Shown: positions 29,744 to 39,135 of the stretch, in pieces
How positions within the stretch are numbered: position 1 is the stretch's first letter
Layout: the number at the start of each line of letters is the position of its first letter
From: an uncultured Nitrosomonas sp.
GTDB lineage: Bacteria; Pseudomonadota; Gammaproteobacteria; Burkholderiales; Nitrosomonadaceae
Direction of reading: 5' to 3'
Length of the DNA stretch: 64,000 nucleotides
Assembly: GCA_949281375.1 (NCBI GenBank)
Contig: CASDLT010000024.1
Coordinates: 62,001 to 126,000, forward strand
The notes under the pieces: generated by a model
Databases searched by the model: none
Told to the model about the DNA's origin: nothing
Seen by the model: the letters and a program-made list of their open reading frames with translations, nothing else
Position numbers and translations under genes: made by a program

Positions 29744-30382
29744 CTATGCAAACAACCAAGGTTGTTCGATGCGCCTTTTTTGTTCAAATTGTTTGATTTT
29801 TTCCGCGTGCTGCAACGTCAAACCAATTTCATCCAATCCATTTAGCAGGCAGTGCTTACGAAATATATCCACTTCAAATACATATTCTTGATCGTCAGCA
29901 GTCACAACCGCTTGTTTCTGCAAATCCACCGTAAGCCGATACCCTTCCGCTTGCTTCACGGCTTCGAACAAACGATCCACGATCGAAGAATCGAGAACAA
30001 TGGGCAGCAAACCGATCTTGAAACAATTATTGAAGAAAATATCCGCAAAGCTCGGAGCAATAATGACGCGAAACCCGTAATCCTGAAGTGACCAAGGCGC
30101 GTGTTCACGGCTTGAACCACAACCGAAATTTGCCCGAGCAAGCAATATCTCTGCGCCTTGATAACGTGACTGATTCAACACGAAATCTGGATTTATTTGA
30201 CGTTGCGCCGAATCCATACCCGGTTCACCATGATCCAGATAGCGCCATTCATCAAAGAGATTCTGGCCAAAACCTGAACGTTTAATTGATTTGAGAAACT
30301 GCTTGGGAATGATAGCGTCGGTATCCACATTAGCACGATCCAATGGCGCTACCAGTCCCGTAAAGGTGTCGAATTTATTCAT
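29744..30382 (-). CDS. leuD: 3-isopropylmalate dehydratase small subunit
   Basis: A protein of 212 residues; with LeuC it isomerises 2-isopropylmalate to 3-isopropylmalate. It has the swivel-domain signatures [37 protein letters not shown] and [21 protein letters not shown]. The size and wording are of the long bacterial type (LeuD1). It starts 59 bases after the leuC stop and ends 25 bases before the leuB start. Confidence 0.96.
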   Translation of the reverse strand: MNKFDTFTGLVAPLDRANVDTDAIIPKQFLKSIKRSGFGQNLFDEWRYLDHGEPGMDSAQRQINPDFVLNQSRYQGAEILLARANFGCGSSREHAPWSLQDYGFRVIIAPSFADIFFNNCFKIGLLPIVLDSSIVDRLFEAVKQAEGYRLTVDLQKQAVVTADDQEYVFEVDIFRKHCLLNGLDEIGLTLQHAEKIKQFEQKRRIEQPWLFA

Positions 30383-30441
30383 TAATTTAAGTGACTATAA
30401 AAGATCCGAAGGTACCGCACAGGCTTCGTCGCGTCTCTCAT

Positions 30442-31857
30442 CTATCCGTTCAATCCGCGTACATCGACAAAATGTCCGGCAATCGCAGCGGCGGCTGCCA
30501 TCGCAGGACTTACTAAATGGGTTCTTCCGCCAGGCCCTTGCCGACCTTCAAAATTCCGATTCGATGTCGAAGCGCATCGCTCGCCAGCCGTCAGCCTATC
30601 GTCATTCATGGCAAGACACATCGAACAGCCGGGTTCACGCCATTCGAAACCTGCCTCACGAAAAATCCTGTCCAATCCTTCTTGCTCAGCCTGTTGCTTG
30701 ACCAGCCCTGATCCCGGGACAACCAACGCTTGCTTGATATTGGTTGCGATATGCTTTCCCTTGATAATACCTGCCGCGGCCCTTAAATCTTCGATGCGCG
30801 AATTAGTGCAAGAGCCAATGAATATTTTGTCGAGGTAGATCTGCTGAATCGGCGTATTGGCTTGTAATCCCATGTAAGTGAGCGCCTGCTGCATATCATG
30901 GCGCTTGACCTCATCCGCGACCAGAGCAGGATCGGGGATGTTTCCATCAATGGTTGTTACCATCTCGGGCGATGTCCCCCACGTCACCTGTGGAGCAATG
31001 ATTGCGGCCTCTAACGTTACGGTTCGGTCAAAAAGAGCGTCCTCGTCACTGTGAAGCGAGCGCCAATAAGGAAGGGCTTTATCCCACAAATCATCTCGGG
31101 GAGCGAACGGCCGCCCCTTGATGTACTCAATCGTGATGTCATCGACAGCCACCATGCCAGCCCGCGCACCCGCTTCAATCGCCATATTGCACAATGTCAT
31201 GCGTCCTTCCATTGATAGCGCGCGAATAGCGCTGCCTGCAAATTCGATCGCATAGCCCGTTCCACCTGCAGTTCCGATTTTGCCAATGATCGCTAGAGCA
31301 ATATCCTTCGCGGTCACGCCAAATCCCAATTGACCGTCGACGGAAATACGCATCGTCTTGGATTTTTTCATTAATAAACATTGCGTCGCCAGAACATGTT
31401 CAACTTCCGACGTGCCGATACCGAATGCCAGGCAGCCGAATGCACCATGCGTACTGGTATGAGAGTCACCACACACCACCGTCATGCCAGGAAGGGTGGC
31501 TCCCTGCTCGGGTCCTATCACGTGCACGATACCTTGGCGCACATCCTGCATTTTGAATTCGGTAATTCCCAGTTCATCACAATTCTGATCTAGGGTATCC
31601 ACCTGCAAGCGGGAAATGGGATCATGAATTCCCTTGCTACGGTCAGTAGTAGGCACATTATGATCGGCGACGGCAAGAATGGAATTAAGGCGCCAAGGCC
31701 TTCTTCCAGCCAGTTTTAAACTTTCGAAAGCTTGCGGACTGGTCACTTCATGCACCAGATGACGGTCGATGTAAATCAAAGCCATGCTGTTTGGATCAGC
31801 AGATTCCTGATGAACCACATGTTGATGCCACAACTTATCGTAGAGCGTTTGTTTCAT
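30442..31857 (-). CDS. leuC: 3-isopropylmalate dehydratase large subunit
   Basis: An aconitase-family protein of 471 residues with a [4Fe-4S] cluster, partner of LeuD. The start is placed at 31857 because the product then opens [18 protein letters not shown] as the family does; a TTG at 31896 would add 13 unrelated residues. Cluster cysteines lie in [17 protein letters not shown] and [25 protein letters not shown] is another hallmark. The 87 bases before it, back to the transporter stop, must hold the promoter of the leu operon. I see no leader peptide rich in leucine. Confidence 0.95.
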   Translation of the reverse strand: MKQTLYDKLWHQHVVHQESADPNSMALIYIDRHLVHEVTSPQAFESLKLAGRRPWRLNSILAVADHNVPTTDRSKGIHDPISRLQVDTLDQNCDELGITEFKMQDVRQGIVHVIGPEQGATLPGMTVVCGDSHTSTHGAFGCLAFGIGTSEVEHVLATQCLLMKKSKTMRISVDGQLGFGVTAKDIALAIIGKIGTAGGTGYAIEFAGSAIRALSMEGRMTLCNMAIEAGARAGMVAVDDITIEYIKGRPFAPRDDLWDKALPYWRSLHSDEDALFDRTVTLEAAIIAPQVTWGTSPEMVTTIDGNIPDPALVADEVKRHDMQQALTYMGLQANTPIQQIYLDKIFIGSCTNSRIEDLRAAAGIIKGKHIATNIKQALVVPGSGLVKQQAEQEGLDRIFREAGFEWREPGCSMCLAMNDDRLTAGERCASTSNRNFEGRQGPGGRTHLVSPAMAAAAAIAGHFVDVRGLNG

Positions 31858-31944
31858 GCAAAGAAAAGTATTTTTGAATGTGAAAATAACGCGCAATTAT
31901 CCCACAAAGTTTACTTGCATAACACACTTGGCGAGGATCCAGCC

Positions 31945-33090
31945 TTACTGATCAGATGATTTCATTTTCAGCGCAGTTAACACCAAACCAGCCAATGCTG
32001 CGGATGCACTGATCAGGAAGGTCGCACCCGGACCCAGCCAATCCCAGGTATAGCCACTCGAAACGGCTCCCAGCGCACCGCCAATGCCGTACGCCATGCA
32101 GGTATAAATCGCTTGGCCTGTGGCTTGATGACGACCTCTAAAAAAATGATGAATGACCATCATCGCACTGACATGATGCGCGCCATAGGTGGCGGCATGT
32201 AAAATTTGAGCAAATACTATGACAACCGGCCATTCGATACACTGCCCAATCAGCACGAAACGAAGCGTAGCGCATAAAAAGCTGAACATCAGTATATGTT
32301 TCAAGCTGAAACACCTCATCAACCACGGCATAAGGAAAAAAATACCAATTTCGCACATGACGCCGATAGCCCACAACCATCCGACAAAGCCTTTATCATA
32401 ATCATGCTCAACCAGATAAATGGAGAAAAAAGTATAGTAAGCGCCGTGAGCAAACAGCATGAGCAGACTCGAAAACAAAAATGCCATCACTTCCGGCCGC
32501 AGGCAAATCTGACGTACCGAATGCAAGCCAACAGCATGGGGAATGATGTCCTTTTCGGGAATATGATAAGAAAAGACCACAATGCCCCACTTGAGTCCCA
32601 GAACAACCCACAGAAGCCCCATAATTTCAATTATCTCGAGCAAATAGCCGACTCCCACCACAGCCAGCACGAATCCCACCGAACCCCAAGAGCGAATGCG
32701 CCCGTATTTATGAGTGAAATCTCCCAAATGCGAGAGCGTGATTGTCTCCATCAATGGCAATGAAGCGCTCCAAAAAAAACTCATCAGCGTCATCACAAAA
32801 AAAATCCATGGAAAAGAATCTCCCAAAAAGAATCCGCAATAACTCAACAAACCACTCACAGCAGCAATCTGCACAATGCGAGCGCGTTTCCCGGTATGGT
32901 CAGCCAGCCAACCCCACAGTACGGGAGAAAATATCCGGGTAAACAAAAGCAAAGACATCAACACACCAATTTGCAGTGCATCAAACGACAACGATTGCAG
33001 ATACAAACTCCAGTAGGGGGAAAATGCTCCAATGAAAGCAAAATAAAAAAAGTAGAACCCTGATAAGCGCCAGTAGGGAATTAAAGGCAT
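31945..33090 (-). CDS. MFS transporter (HcaT/MFS_1-like)
   Basis: A protein of 381 residues with about twelve membrane helices, of the major facilitator type related to the phenylpropionate/nucleoside-permease-like group (opening YWRLSGFYFFYFAFIGAFSPYWSLYLQ quoted in parts: RLSGFYFFYF, GAFSPYWSLYL). The loop after helix 2 carries WGWLADHTGKRARI, the usual MFS signature between helices 2 and 3, and YGRIRSWGSVGFV follows. The substrate cannot be read from sequence. The ATG at 33090 is preferred over a TTG at 33117. It ends 87 bases before leuC on the same strand. Confidence 0.8.
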   Translation of the reverse strand: MPLIPYWRLSGFYFFYFAFIGAFSPYWSLYLQSLSFDALQIGVLMSLLLFTRIFSPVLWGWLADHTGKRARIVQIAAVSGLLSYCGFFLGDSFPWIFFVMTLMSFFWSASLPLMETITLSHLGDFTHKYGRIRSWGSVGFVLAVVGVGYLLEIIEIMGLLWVVLGLKWGIVVFSYHIPEKDIIPHAVGLHSVRQICLRPEVMAFLFSSLLMLFAHGAYYTFFSIYLVEHDYDKGFVGWLWAIGVMCEIGIFFLMPWLMRCFSLKHILMFSFLCATLRFVLIGQCIEWPVVIVFAQILHAATYGAHHVSAMMVIHHFFRGRHQATGQAIYTCMAYGIGGALGAVSSGYTWDWLGPGATFLISASAALAGLVLTALKMKSSDQ

Positions 33091-33117
33091 ACACTCATTA
33101 ATTATGGATTGAAGCAA

Positions 33118-33367
33118 CGAAGCTTGTTAACACGAGAACGAATCGAACACAGTAACATCGCCAAACAATAATTTGCCCTCTTCCACCAGCACAGAGAGAC
33201 TGATGTTTTGGCAGCTTCACTATCCTGATTTTACTAGAAGCCAACCAATCCAATCAGGAGAGAACAATGACCCAGTTAACCGATTTTCGATTTTATTCTT
33301 ATTTTTGCAATTAAAATTCATCATTGACGGAATTCGCCCAAAATTGAGATTGGGGCAATTGCGTTTC
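33118..33367. other. Gene-free interval before the tRNA promoter
   Basis: No coding sequence is credible here. The interval separates the transporter start from the consensus tRNA promoter at 33368. Nothing else stands out. Confidence 0.45.
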
Positions 33368-33395
33368 TTGACAAAACGCACAGCATCTCTATAAT
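33368..33395 (+). promoter_or_regulatory. Consensus sigma70 promoter for the tRNA-Gly/tRNA-Cys pair
   Basis: TTGACA (33368-33373) and TATAAT (33390-33395) are both perfect hexamers, 16 bases apart, about 48 bases before the tRNA-Gly gene. Such promoters are expected for strongly expressed stable RNAs. Transcription should begin near 33402. Confidence 0.85.
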
Positions 33396-33443
33396 CCACC
33401 CTTTGCTTTTGATGTGGTCTAGGTTTCAAGGAAACGTCATAGC

Positions 33444-33518
33444 GCGGGAATAGCTCAGTGGTAGAGCACAACCTTGCCAAGGTTGGGGTCGCGAGTTCGA
33501 GCCTCGTTTCCCGCTCCA
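33444..33518 (+). tRNA. tRNA-Gly (anticodon GCC)
   Basis: A full cloverleaf of 75 bases. The acceptor GCGGGAA (33444-33450) pairs with TTCCCGC (33508-33514), then T and an encoded CCA. The anticodon stem CAACC/GGTTG flanks the loop TTGCCAA with GCC at 33476-33478, reading GGC and GGU. The T loop GTTCGAG is intact. Confidence 0.97.
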
Positions 33519-33615
33519 TTCAATTAAATTGGCTCTGACGAATTTTTTGCTGAAAATCGAGTAGCTTCTTACCTACTTTTCCGTAAATTACAAAATACCT
33601 AAATCGTAAGCTCAT

Positions 33616-33689
33616 GGCGGGGTGGCAGAGTGGTCATGCAGCGGCCTGCAAAGCCGTCTACGCCGGTTCGATTCCGACCCCCGCCTCCA
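33616..33689 (+). tRNA. tRNA-Cys (anticodon GCA)
   Basis: A cloverleaf of 74 bases. GGCGGGG (33616-33622) pairs with CCCCGCC (33679-33685), then T and an encoded CCA. The loop CTGCAAA between GCGGC and GCCGT-type stems carries GCA, reading UGC and UGU. A decayed integrase begins about 160 bases beyond its 3' end, so the gene was probably the attachment site of a mobile element. Confidence 0.97.
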
Positions 33690-33850
33690 CTTAATCCTCC
33701 ATACCAATCCAGAACAGCCTACTAACTTCAAAAAATCTCTAATCTTCAAAGATATTCCTTCTGTAAGAATCCATATTGTTCTGCTAGAAGCCAGCAATAA
33801 AATATGAAAAAAGTGTGGTAATTTTTTTACCACCGATGAGTTACCACACT

Positions 33851-35079
33851 GTGGCCATAAAAGAATTACTGACAGACTTGAGCTGTAAAAATACAACCGC
33901 TGAGGGCGAACAAGATTAGCAAGCAATATGATGGCCAAGGGCTTTATCTTTGGGTCTATGAGGATGGCCGCAAGTATTGACGGTTGCGATATAAAATCCA
34001 TAACAAAGAAAAATCCCTCTCGCTTGGCGTTTATCCTGTTGTTGAGTTAAAGCAAGCAAGGCAGCTTGCACAAGCTGAACGGGTTAAACTGGCTAATAAT
34101 ATCGACCTCTCAATTGATCGCAAGATCAACAAACAAAAATCTAGAGAAGCTACTGACAAAAGTTCCAGGATAATTGCCCTCGAATGGCATGCTAAGCAAC
34201 ACACATGGACGGAAACCCATGCTAAAAGTGTATTCCGTAAGCTTGAAGCAGATGTTTTCTCTTACATTGGCGTGTATACCCTTAGCCAAATTGAAGCCCC
34301 GCAGTTACTTAATACGATCCGTTTCATTGAGCCACTCGGCTATTATGATTTAGCCCATAGAGTTCTTGGTTTTGTAGTCAAGTTTCCCATATGTGTATCA
34401 ACCGGGCGTTGCTCTCGTGATCGTAATCCAGACCTTCGGGGGGCACTTACGCTCCACAAAGAGAAAATCAAGTTGCGATTAAACCCGAGGAGTTACCCGA
34501 GCTGATGCGGGTAATAGCCAACTATGAAAACATGGGCGACAAACAAATACGGCCTGCTTTGCAATTGATAGCTTTGATCTTTGTACGAAGCAATGAATTG
34601 ATCAAGGCATCATGGGAAGAAATTGACTTCAAAAATGCGTTATGGATTATTCCTGCTGCACGCATGAAAAAGCGAAAGGAACACGTAACCTCACTTACTC
34701 ATAATGCATAAGGCGTATTAGGAGAGCTAAAAACCATAACAGGCAATAGCCGTTTTGTACTTGCCTGGGAGGAGTCCTAACAAAACGATCAGTAAGAATC
34801 CATTGGTTTTTGCGTCATAACGCTTGGAATATAAAGAAAGAATGACTATCCACGGATACCGGATAGTTGCATCTACGGCAATGAATGAATCTGGGGTGTC
34901 TTCCCTTGATGCTATCGAGCGACAATTAGCTCATGTTGAAAAAAACGAAGTTAGAGGAGCTTATCGACCGCGCTGAATATTTGATGGAACGTAAAAGAAT
35001 GATGCAATGCTGGAGTGAGCATCTGGAAGCTATAGAAAGGGGTGCTGAAGTTATTCCACTGATCGGGAAATTCGTCTGA
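33851..35079 (+). pseudogene. Decayed P4-type tyrosine recombinase (integrase)
   Basis: Read across frames, the segment follows a P4-like integrase from end to end: LTDLSCKN, DGQGLYLWVYEDGRKY, EKSLSLGVYPVVELKQARQ (arm-binding domain), then NPDLRGAL, PEELPELMRVIANYE, ALQLIALIFVRSNELIKASW with the first catalytic Arg, MTIHGYRIVASTAMNE with the HxxR box, and IERQLAHVEKNEVRGAY through a terminal ERKRMMQCWSEHL. The Tyr-containing end is split by a frame change. Lesions: frame shift near 33917, TGA at 33978 (in place of a Trp codon), frame shift near 34465, in-frame TAA near 34709, 34779 and 34830, and a shift near 34965. It cannot make active protein. Its place behind tRNA-Cys is typical of elements that integrate in tRNA 3' ends. 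Confidence 0.88.
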
Positions 35080-35427
35080 TAAATTTTGCGTGTTATGTTT
35101 TGTATCCTACCCCCTATTTTTATGTCGGAACAATCGGAACAAAATTCTGAGAACCTTATGCATACTTGTTTTCAGCGTTCCGACATTTTTAAAAATCGTT
35201 CCGACAAGCTCCATTTTGTTCCGACAATTTGGGAAAATATCAGCGTTTTATGTTCAGGTCTGAACTCTATTTTTTAAATATCAGTACGCTGAACGAATAA
35301 ATTCGGCGCGAAAATGATTCTGTTGCCTCCCCATCCAAGGTAGGGAAATTTAGTTTGCCTAATGAATAATCATGGGCTAATAATGTTTATGTGAGGGGAT
35401 TAATCGTAGTTCATCAAGGAAATTCAA
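35080..35427. other. Gene-free interval with short repeats between integrase relic and carbonic anhydrase
   Basis: Apart from the repeat cluster described separately, I see no gene. A 63-codon open frame (35086-35277) is mostly made of the repeats themselves and has no family resemblance. AAGGA at about 35416 precedes the carbonic anhydrase start. Confidence 0.45.
35123..35228. repeat. Cluster of GTTCCGACA-type short repeats in both directions
   Basis: Five copies or near copies in about 105 bases. Two lie in one direction: TGTCGGAACAA at 35123-35133 and TCGGAACAA at 35134-35142, back to back. Three lie in the other: GTTCCGACA at 35177-35185, GTTCCGACAA at 35198-35207 and TTGTTCCGACAA at 35217-35228, spaced 21 and 20 bases from motif start to motif start. 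Two-turn spacing and inverted orientation suggest a protein-binding array (operator, accessory recombination site or origin iterons), but nothing proves it. Confidence 0.6.
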
Positions 35428-36144
35428 ATGAATAAGTTAATTATCGCTGCTATCGCAATGCTCGCATTTTATCCTGGTAACTTACTGGCAGATCCGGCAA
35501 AGCCAGCAAGTAAAAACGAGAATAATGATGTTAAAGAGATCCTCAGGCATGTACTGGAATCCAATGAAGTGTTTGTTAAACGCTCAACATCCGAATACTT
35601 CAAGCCCTTCATTCATGGTCAGACCCCTATGGCTACTATGATAACTTGCGCCGATTCCAGACTTCATACACACGCTTTGGATGCGCACCCTGATGGTGAC
35701 TTATTCCTGGTGCGCAATATCGGCAATCAGGTTCCGACGGCTGAAGGTTCTGTTGAATATGGAGTTCGTCATCTGCATACGCCGGTATTATTTATTATTG
35801 GCCATTCTTCCTGCGGAGCTGTAGAAGCTGCAATGTCAGATCATTCCAAGTTGGAGCCTGCAATCAAGCGTGAGCTGGATACGATGAAGGTAGTCGGCAC
35901 AAAAACCGATGATGCTGCTGAAGTGAGAAAAAGTGTTGAAGCTAATGTGCACCATCAAGTTACATACGCACTCACAAAATTCGCTGATGAGATTAAAAAA
36001 GGAAGTCTTACTGTTGTCGGTGGTATCTACGATTTTAAAAATGAATACAACCAAGGAAGCGGCCGTCTCGTGCTTATCAATATCAATGGCGAGACTAACC
36101 CAGATGTTATAAAAAAAATATATCCTAATATTCAATTACCCTAA
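35428..36144 (+). CDS. Exported beta-class carbonic anhydrase
   Basis: A protein of 238 residues that interconverts CO2 and bicarbonate. A signal peptide of 21 residues (ending NLLA before DPAK) sends it to the periplasm. The zinc and catalytic residues of beta carbonic anhydrases are all present: Cys74, Asp76 and Arg78 (CADSR), His126 and Cys129 (GHSSC); VRNIGNQVP at 95-103 is also conserved. AAGGAAATTCAA precedes the ATG. Most beta enzymes are cytoplasmic; an exported one would help hold bicarbonate or buffer acid outside the membrane, plausible for an autotroph that acidifies its surroundings. It lies behind the integrase relic, so it may be former cargo of a mobile element; that is inference. 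Confidence 0.92.
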   Translation: MNKLIIAAIAMLAFYPGNLLADPAKPASKNENNDVKEILRHVLESNEVFVKRSTSEYFKPFIHGQTPMATMITCADSRLHTHALDAHPDGDLFLVRNIGNQVPTAEGSVEYGVRHLHTPVLFIIGHSSCGAVEAAMSDHSKLEPAIKRELDTMKVVGTKTDDAAEVRKSVEANVHHQVTYALTKFADEIKKGSLTVVGGIYDFKNEYNQGSGRLVLININGETNPDVIKKIYPNIQLP

Positions 36145-36649
36145 TGAAATTACAATATAACTAGACCTGAATAATTTTCTATATGCACGCAGATTTGCAT
36201 CTTTAGCTTACTTTACATGATTTAGCCACCGCTCTTTCAGAGCCGCCAACCAGGAAAGCACGACAAGCCCACCGTGAAGCTGCTTTATCTGTGGCAAATA
36301 TTGAAAATTAAAGGGTTAAAGCTTAAAAACCGAAAAGTCCGCATAATTAATCTTACCTCTCATAGTTCGGTCAGGCGAAAAGCGGAGACCTTCACCGCCT
36401 CCACGCATTGTGATGTTCATGAAATCTTTGCATTCACACTCAATCGCATTTATTCCATAACTCTCAACAAGAAACTCCGAGCAGCACAGGCTACGCGATG
36501 CCAAATAAATCCACTCGCACCTGACCTCTTTGCTTTCCACAGAGTCTGTTCAGCTCCATTTCATTTACCCCCAATGCTGAGTTAGAAACCGAACAGATTA
36601 CTCTCTGAGAGTTCGTTATAGTGACGTTTTAACGACAGGAGAAACAATC
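36145..36649. other. Gene-free interval after carbonic anhydrase
   Basis: Open frames here (for example 36274-36585 on the plus strand and 36316-36540 on the minus strand) have no family resemblance and no ribosome-binding site, and I do not call them. CCGCCTCCAC at 36395-36404 repeats ten bases from the tRNA-Cys 3' end (33681-33690) and could be a remnant of an attachment site. ACAGGAGAAAC at 36638-36648 is the ribosome-binding site of the next gene. Confidence 0.45.
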
Positions 36650-36985
36650 ATGAAAAAAATTAATCTTATTTTGAGCTTGATGTTGGTCGGCGCTTTTCTT
36701 TCTTCAGGATCAATCTTTGCAGAAGAGAAAGGCTCCGAGTACAGCGTAGGTGAATTCGTCAAGGATTCCGCCATTACCACTCAAATAAAAGCCAAGGTGC
36801 TGGCGGCAAAAGAGATAGATTCCCTGCACATTAAAGTGGATACCGATAACAGCGGAATTGTGGTGCTCACTGGCGCGGTAAAATCAGCTGCAGAAAAAGA
36901 ACGTGTGCATGATATCGCCCATTCGGTGGATGGTGTGCGAAAGGTTATAAACAAGTTGAGCATCGATCCAGATCTATTCAAATAA
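36650..36985 (+). CDS. Periplasmic BON-domain protein (OsmY-like)
   Basis: A protein of 111 residues with a signal peptide (ending SIFAEE) and one BON domain (about 38-108): DSAITTQIKAKVLAAKEID, IKVDTDNSGIVVLTGAVKS, then VDGVRKVINKLSI. BON domains are thought to bind lipid or envelope surfaces and are common in stress-induced periplasmic proteins. AGGAGA lies 8 bases before the ATG. Single gene; a second BON protein, a lipoprotein, lies at 43.2 kb. Confidence 0.88.
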   Translation: MKKINLILSLMLVGAFLSSGSIFAEEKGSEYSVGEFVKDSAITTQIKAKVLAAKEIDSLHIKVDTDNSGIVVLTGAVKSAAEKERVHDIAHSVDGVRKVINKLSIDPDLFK

Positions 36986-37181
36986 GTTGCAGAATGGCGG
37001 AATTCGAGAGCAGGCTCAAGGCAATGATACATTTAAGTTCAGCATTTGGCCCATACCCTTGAATTTAAAGAATTTGCGCTACGCTGGGAATAAGTTTGAT
37101 TGATCTGAAGCTTATAACTGTCCCCTTCCCTGATTCCGCCTTGCTTGCTTGACTGCTGCTCGATAGTTTTACCAGACATTC

Positions 37182-38693
37182 CTAATACTTAACGCGCGCC
37201 TTATAAGCCAACTGAGTCTCACCTTCCGCCGGAATGATCACGTTCCATTCAACCATACCCACGCCCAGCTTTGTATGCGGCAGAGATTCCGCGATCATTT
37301 CCCAATCTCCCGGCATGGGTTCTTGAACTTTAACTGTAACTACCTCTTTTTTTGAATTTTTCAATGTGATCTGATGGGCAGTCTCAAAGATGCTGGCATA
37401 GCGTGCAGTACCTGCGATCTGCTTAAAATCGGTTTGTACCCGATCAGCAGTGATGTCAAAAGCATTTCCCAATTTGAGGCGAATGACTTCGTTTTTTGGA
37501 GTATGTTCGATATGATCTTCTCCGATGAATTGCTGATCCTTTTGCGCATCTTTTTTATACACGCGAACAACACCTTTGGGCAAGGGCACCCCCATTCCTT
37601 CACCCTGGTTACGAAACTGGATAAACACATGAATGACGTGTTTCTGATAACTCAACTCATGTTTTCCAGCGTAATAAAACTCAGCGCCTTTCAGTATGTA
37701 TTCCTTGTTGACGGGAATAGCGGCCGCTGACATCAGCGCAACCTGCTTGGTTTGATTTTCCGCTAGTGTGGTCGGATAAGGCACGGTATAGAGATGATAA
37801 TCGAAAAAGGTTTCTGCCTTCATCTGCGCCACATCGGCAGATTCTGCTGCCAGAGCCATCATTTTGCGAGCAAAAGGCGGTTCGGATCGAACCTGATTCA
37901 CATCCCCTGCAACTAGTTGCAGCTTAGCAGTGTTATAGGCGGAGCCGCTTTGATTGGTTAATGTGACGAGACCATTGAGATCAATGTAATCTTCAGTACC
38001 GTTCAAGGCTGCAACATAATCAGCATGCCAAGATAATCCATGAGTCAAATAAGAAAGTTCTAAATCGTTCTTACCCGCGGAGGAATTCAGTAGCGATAAC
38101 ATAAGTGTGGGCTGGGCACGAAGATGATGGGGTACACTTGGAAAAACCAGTCTCCCAGGCACACCCGTTTCAATACGATCGTCAAATTTCAGGATAATGC
38201 CTTCGTTGGTTGACAATACCGTAGCCGATTCACGGATTTCTTCGCCTGTGGCAGGATTGGAGCGAATCACTGCAACTTCCTTGCCGACATACTTCTCCAC
38301 TAATTTCGCGGGTGTCAACAGATCAAAGTCAAAATTCTGTTCCAGCAACCTTAATCCTGAAGGTGCTGTGACATTTTGTAGCAACGCGGTTTCAGGGCGA
38401 ATTTTTGCCGATACATCCTGCCAAGCCAAGCGATTGAACTGATGATCCAGCAACACGTTACGCCTATCTCTGACCAGCGCCAGATTGTCGTTATAAATAG
38501 TCAGGGTAATACTGACCTGATCCTTTGCCGTAGAGATCTTCTCTGGCGGTTCCGTCGCAAAACTTCCCGTTGCGCCAAATTGGAAAACCAATGAAAAAAT
38601 CATAACCATGAGCCGATTTGAAATATAGCCGGTATGATTGAATTTTCTTGAACAGCTCGGGTGAATCTCTCCGCTGTTTCGATAATATGCCAT
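37182..38693 (-). CDS. Exported DUF4139-domain protein
   Basis: A protein of 503 residues. AAGGAT lies 9 bases before the ATG at 38693, giving a 28-residue polar lead into the hydrophobic signal stretch MVMIFSLVFQFGATGSFA; ATG codons at 38609 and 38603 would give a more usual signal peptide but have no site. The mature part has the N-terminal helical/beta region (ISLTIYNDNLALVRDRR type wording, here VSITLTIYNDNLALV) and a C-terminal DUF4139 region: LSYLTHGLSWHADYVAALN, GVPLPKGVVRVYKKD and MPGDWEMI. The family's function is not established. It is probably periplasmic or outer-membrane-attached. No partner gene is adjacent. Confidence 0.82.
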   Translation of the reverse strand: MAYYRNSGEIHPSCSRKFNHTGYISNRLMVMIFSLVFQFGATGSFATEPPEKISTAKDQVSITLTIYNDNLALVRDRRNVLLDHQFNRLAWQDVSAKIRPETALLQNVTAPSGLRLLEQNFDFDLLTPAKLVEKYVGKEVAVIRSNPATGEEIRESATVLSTNEGIILKFDDRIETGVPGRLVFPSVPHHLRAQPTLMLSLLNSSAGKNDLELSYLTHGLSWHADYVAALNGTEDYIDLNGLVTLTNQSGSAYNTAKLQLVAGDVNQVRSEPPFARKMMALAAESADVAQMKAETFFDYHLYTVPYPTTLAENQTKQVALMSAAAIPVNKEYILKGAEFYYAGKHELSYQKHVIHVFIQFRNQGEGMGVPLPKGVVRVYKKDAQKDQQFIGEDHIEHTPKNEVIRLKLGNAFDITADRVQTDFKQIAGTARYASIFETAHQITLKNSKKEVVTVKVQEPMPGDWEMIAESLPHTKLGVGMVEWNVIIPAEGETQLAYKARVKY

Positions 38694-38948
38694 AATTCAT
38701 TATCCTTAAGGAATTACAAGTATTTTAACCCTGTGAATGAGAATAGAGAGGGTTATCTTGAACAAGATGATTAAGGAAATGCCGATAGATGACAGCACGA
38801 ACGAATTGCCTTGTTGCTCGGTATTCATTTCTTCACCGATCCGGTTCATAGGTATCGGTTACTGCGTTCCGTGCGACTAACGCTAAATTCGGAAATCGAA
38901 TTTATCAACGCTTACCGAACAAGCATGCAAAAAAAACCGGCTTCAGGG
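38694..38948. other. Gene-free interval before the tRNA-Leu promoter
   Basis: No gene or clear structure is visible between the DUF4139 gene start and the tRNA-Leu promoter. AAGGAT at about 38703-38708 (minus strand) serves the DUF4139 gene. Confidence 0.4.
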
Positions 38949-38954
38949 TATAAT
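38926..38954 (+). promoter_or_regulatory. Probable promoter of tRNA-Leu
   Basis: A perfect -10 TATAAT at 38949-38954, with a weak -35 TGCAAA 17 bases upstream, 46 bases before tRNA-Leu. ppa follows the tRNA by 45 bases and may be read through. Confidence 0.55.
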
Positions 38955-39000
38955 GCCGCCTGACCTTGCCATTCCCATTGTATCGCAATTCGTTTCAATC

Positions 39001-39090
39001 GCCCGGGTGGTGAAATAGGTAGACACAAGGGACTTAAAATCCCTCGGGCTTAAACCGCCCATGCCGGTTCGATTCCGGCCCCGGGCACCA
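39001..39090 (+). tRNA. tRNA-Leu (anticodon UAA)
   Basis: A 90-base type II tRNA with a long variable arm. GCCCGGG (39001-39007) pairs with CCCGGGC (39080-39086), then A and an encoded CCA. The anticodon stem GGGA/TCCC holds the loop CTTAAAA with TAA at 39035-39037. The variable arm CGGGCTTAAACCGCCC and T loop GTTCGATT are present. Confidence 0.96.
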
Positions 39091-39135
39091 TCCATATTCA
39101 CATGAATTATCACTTCCTTATCATCAGGAGCAGGT

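Noticed and set aside
36274-36585. Open frames on both strands after carbonic anhydrase, considered as transposase remains
   Set aside because: Neither translation showed a transposase motif; there are no terminal inverted repeats.
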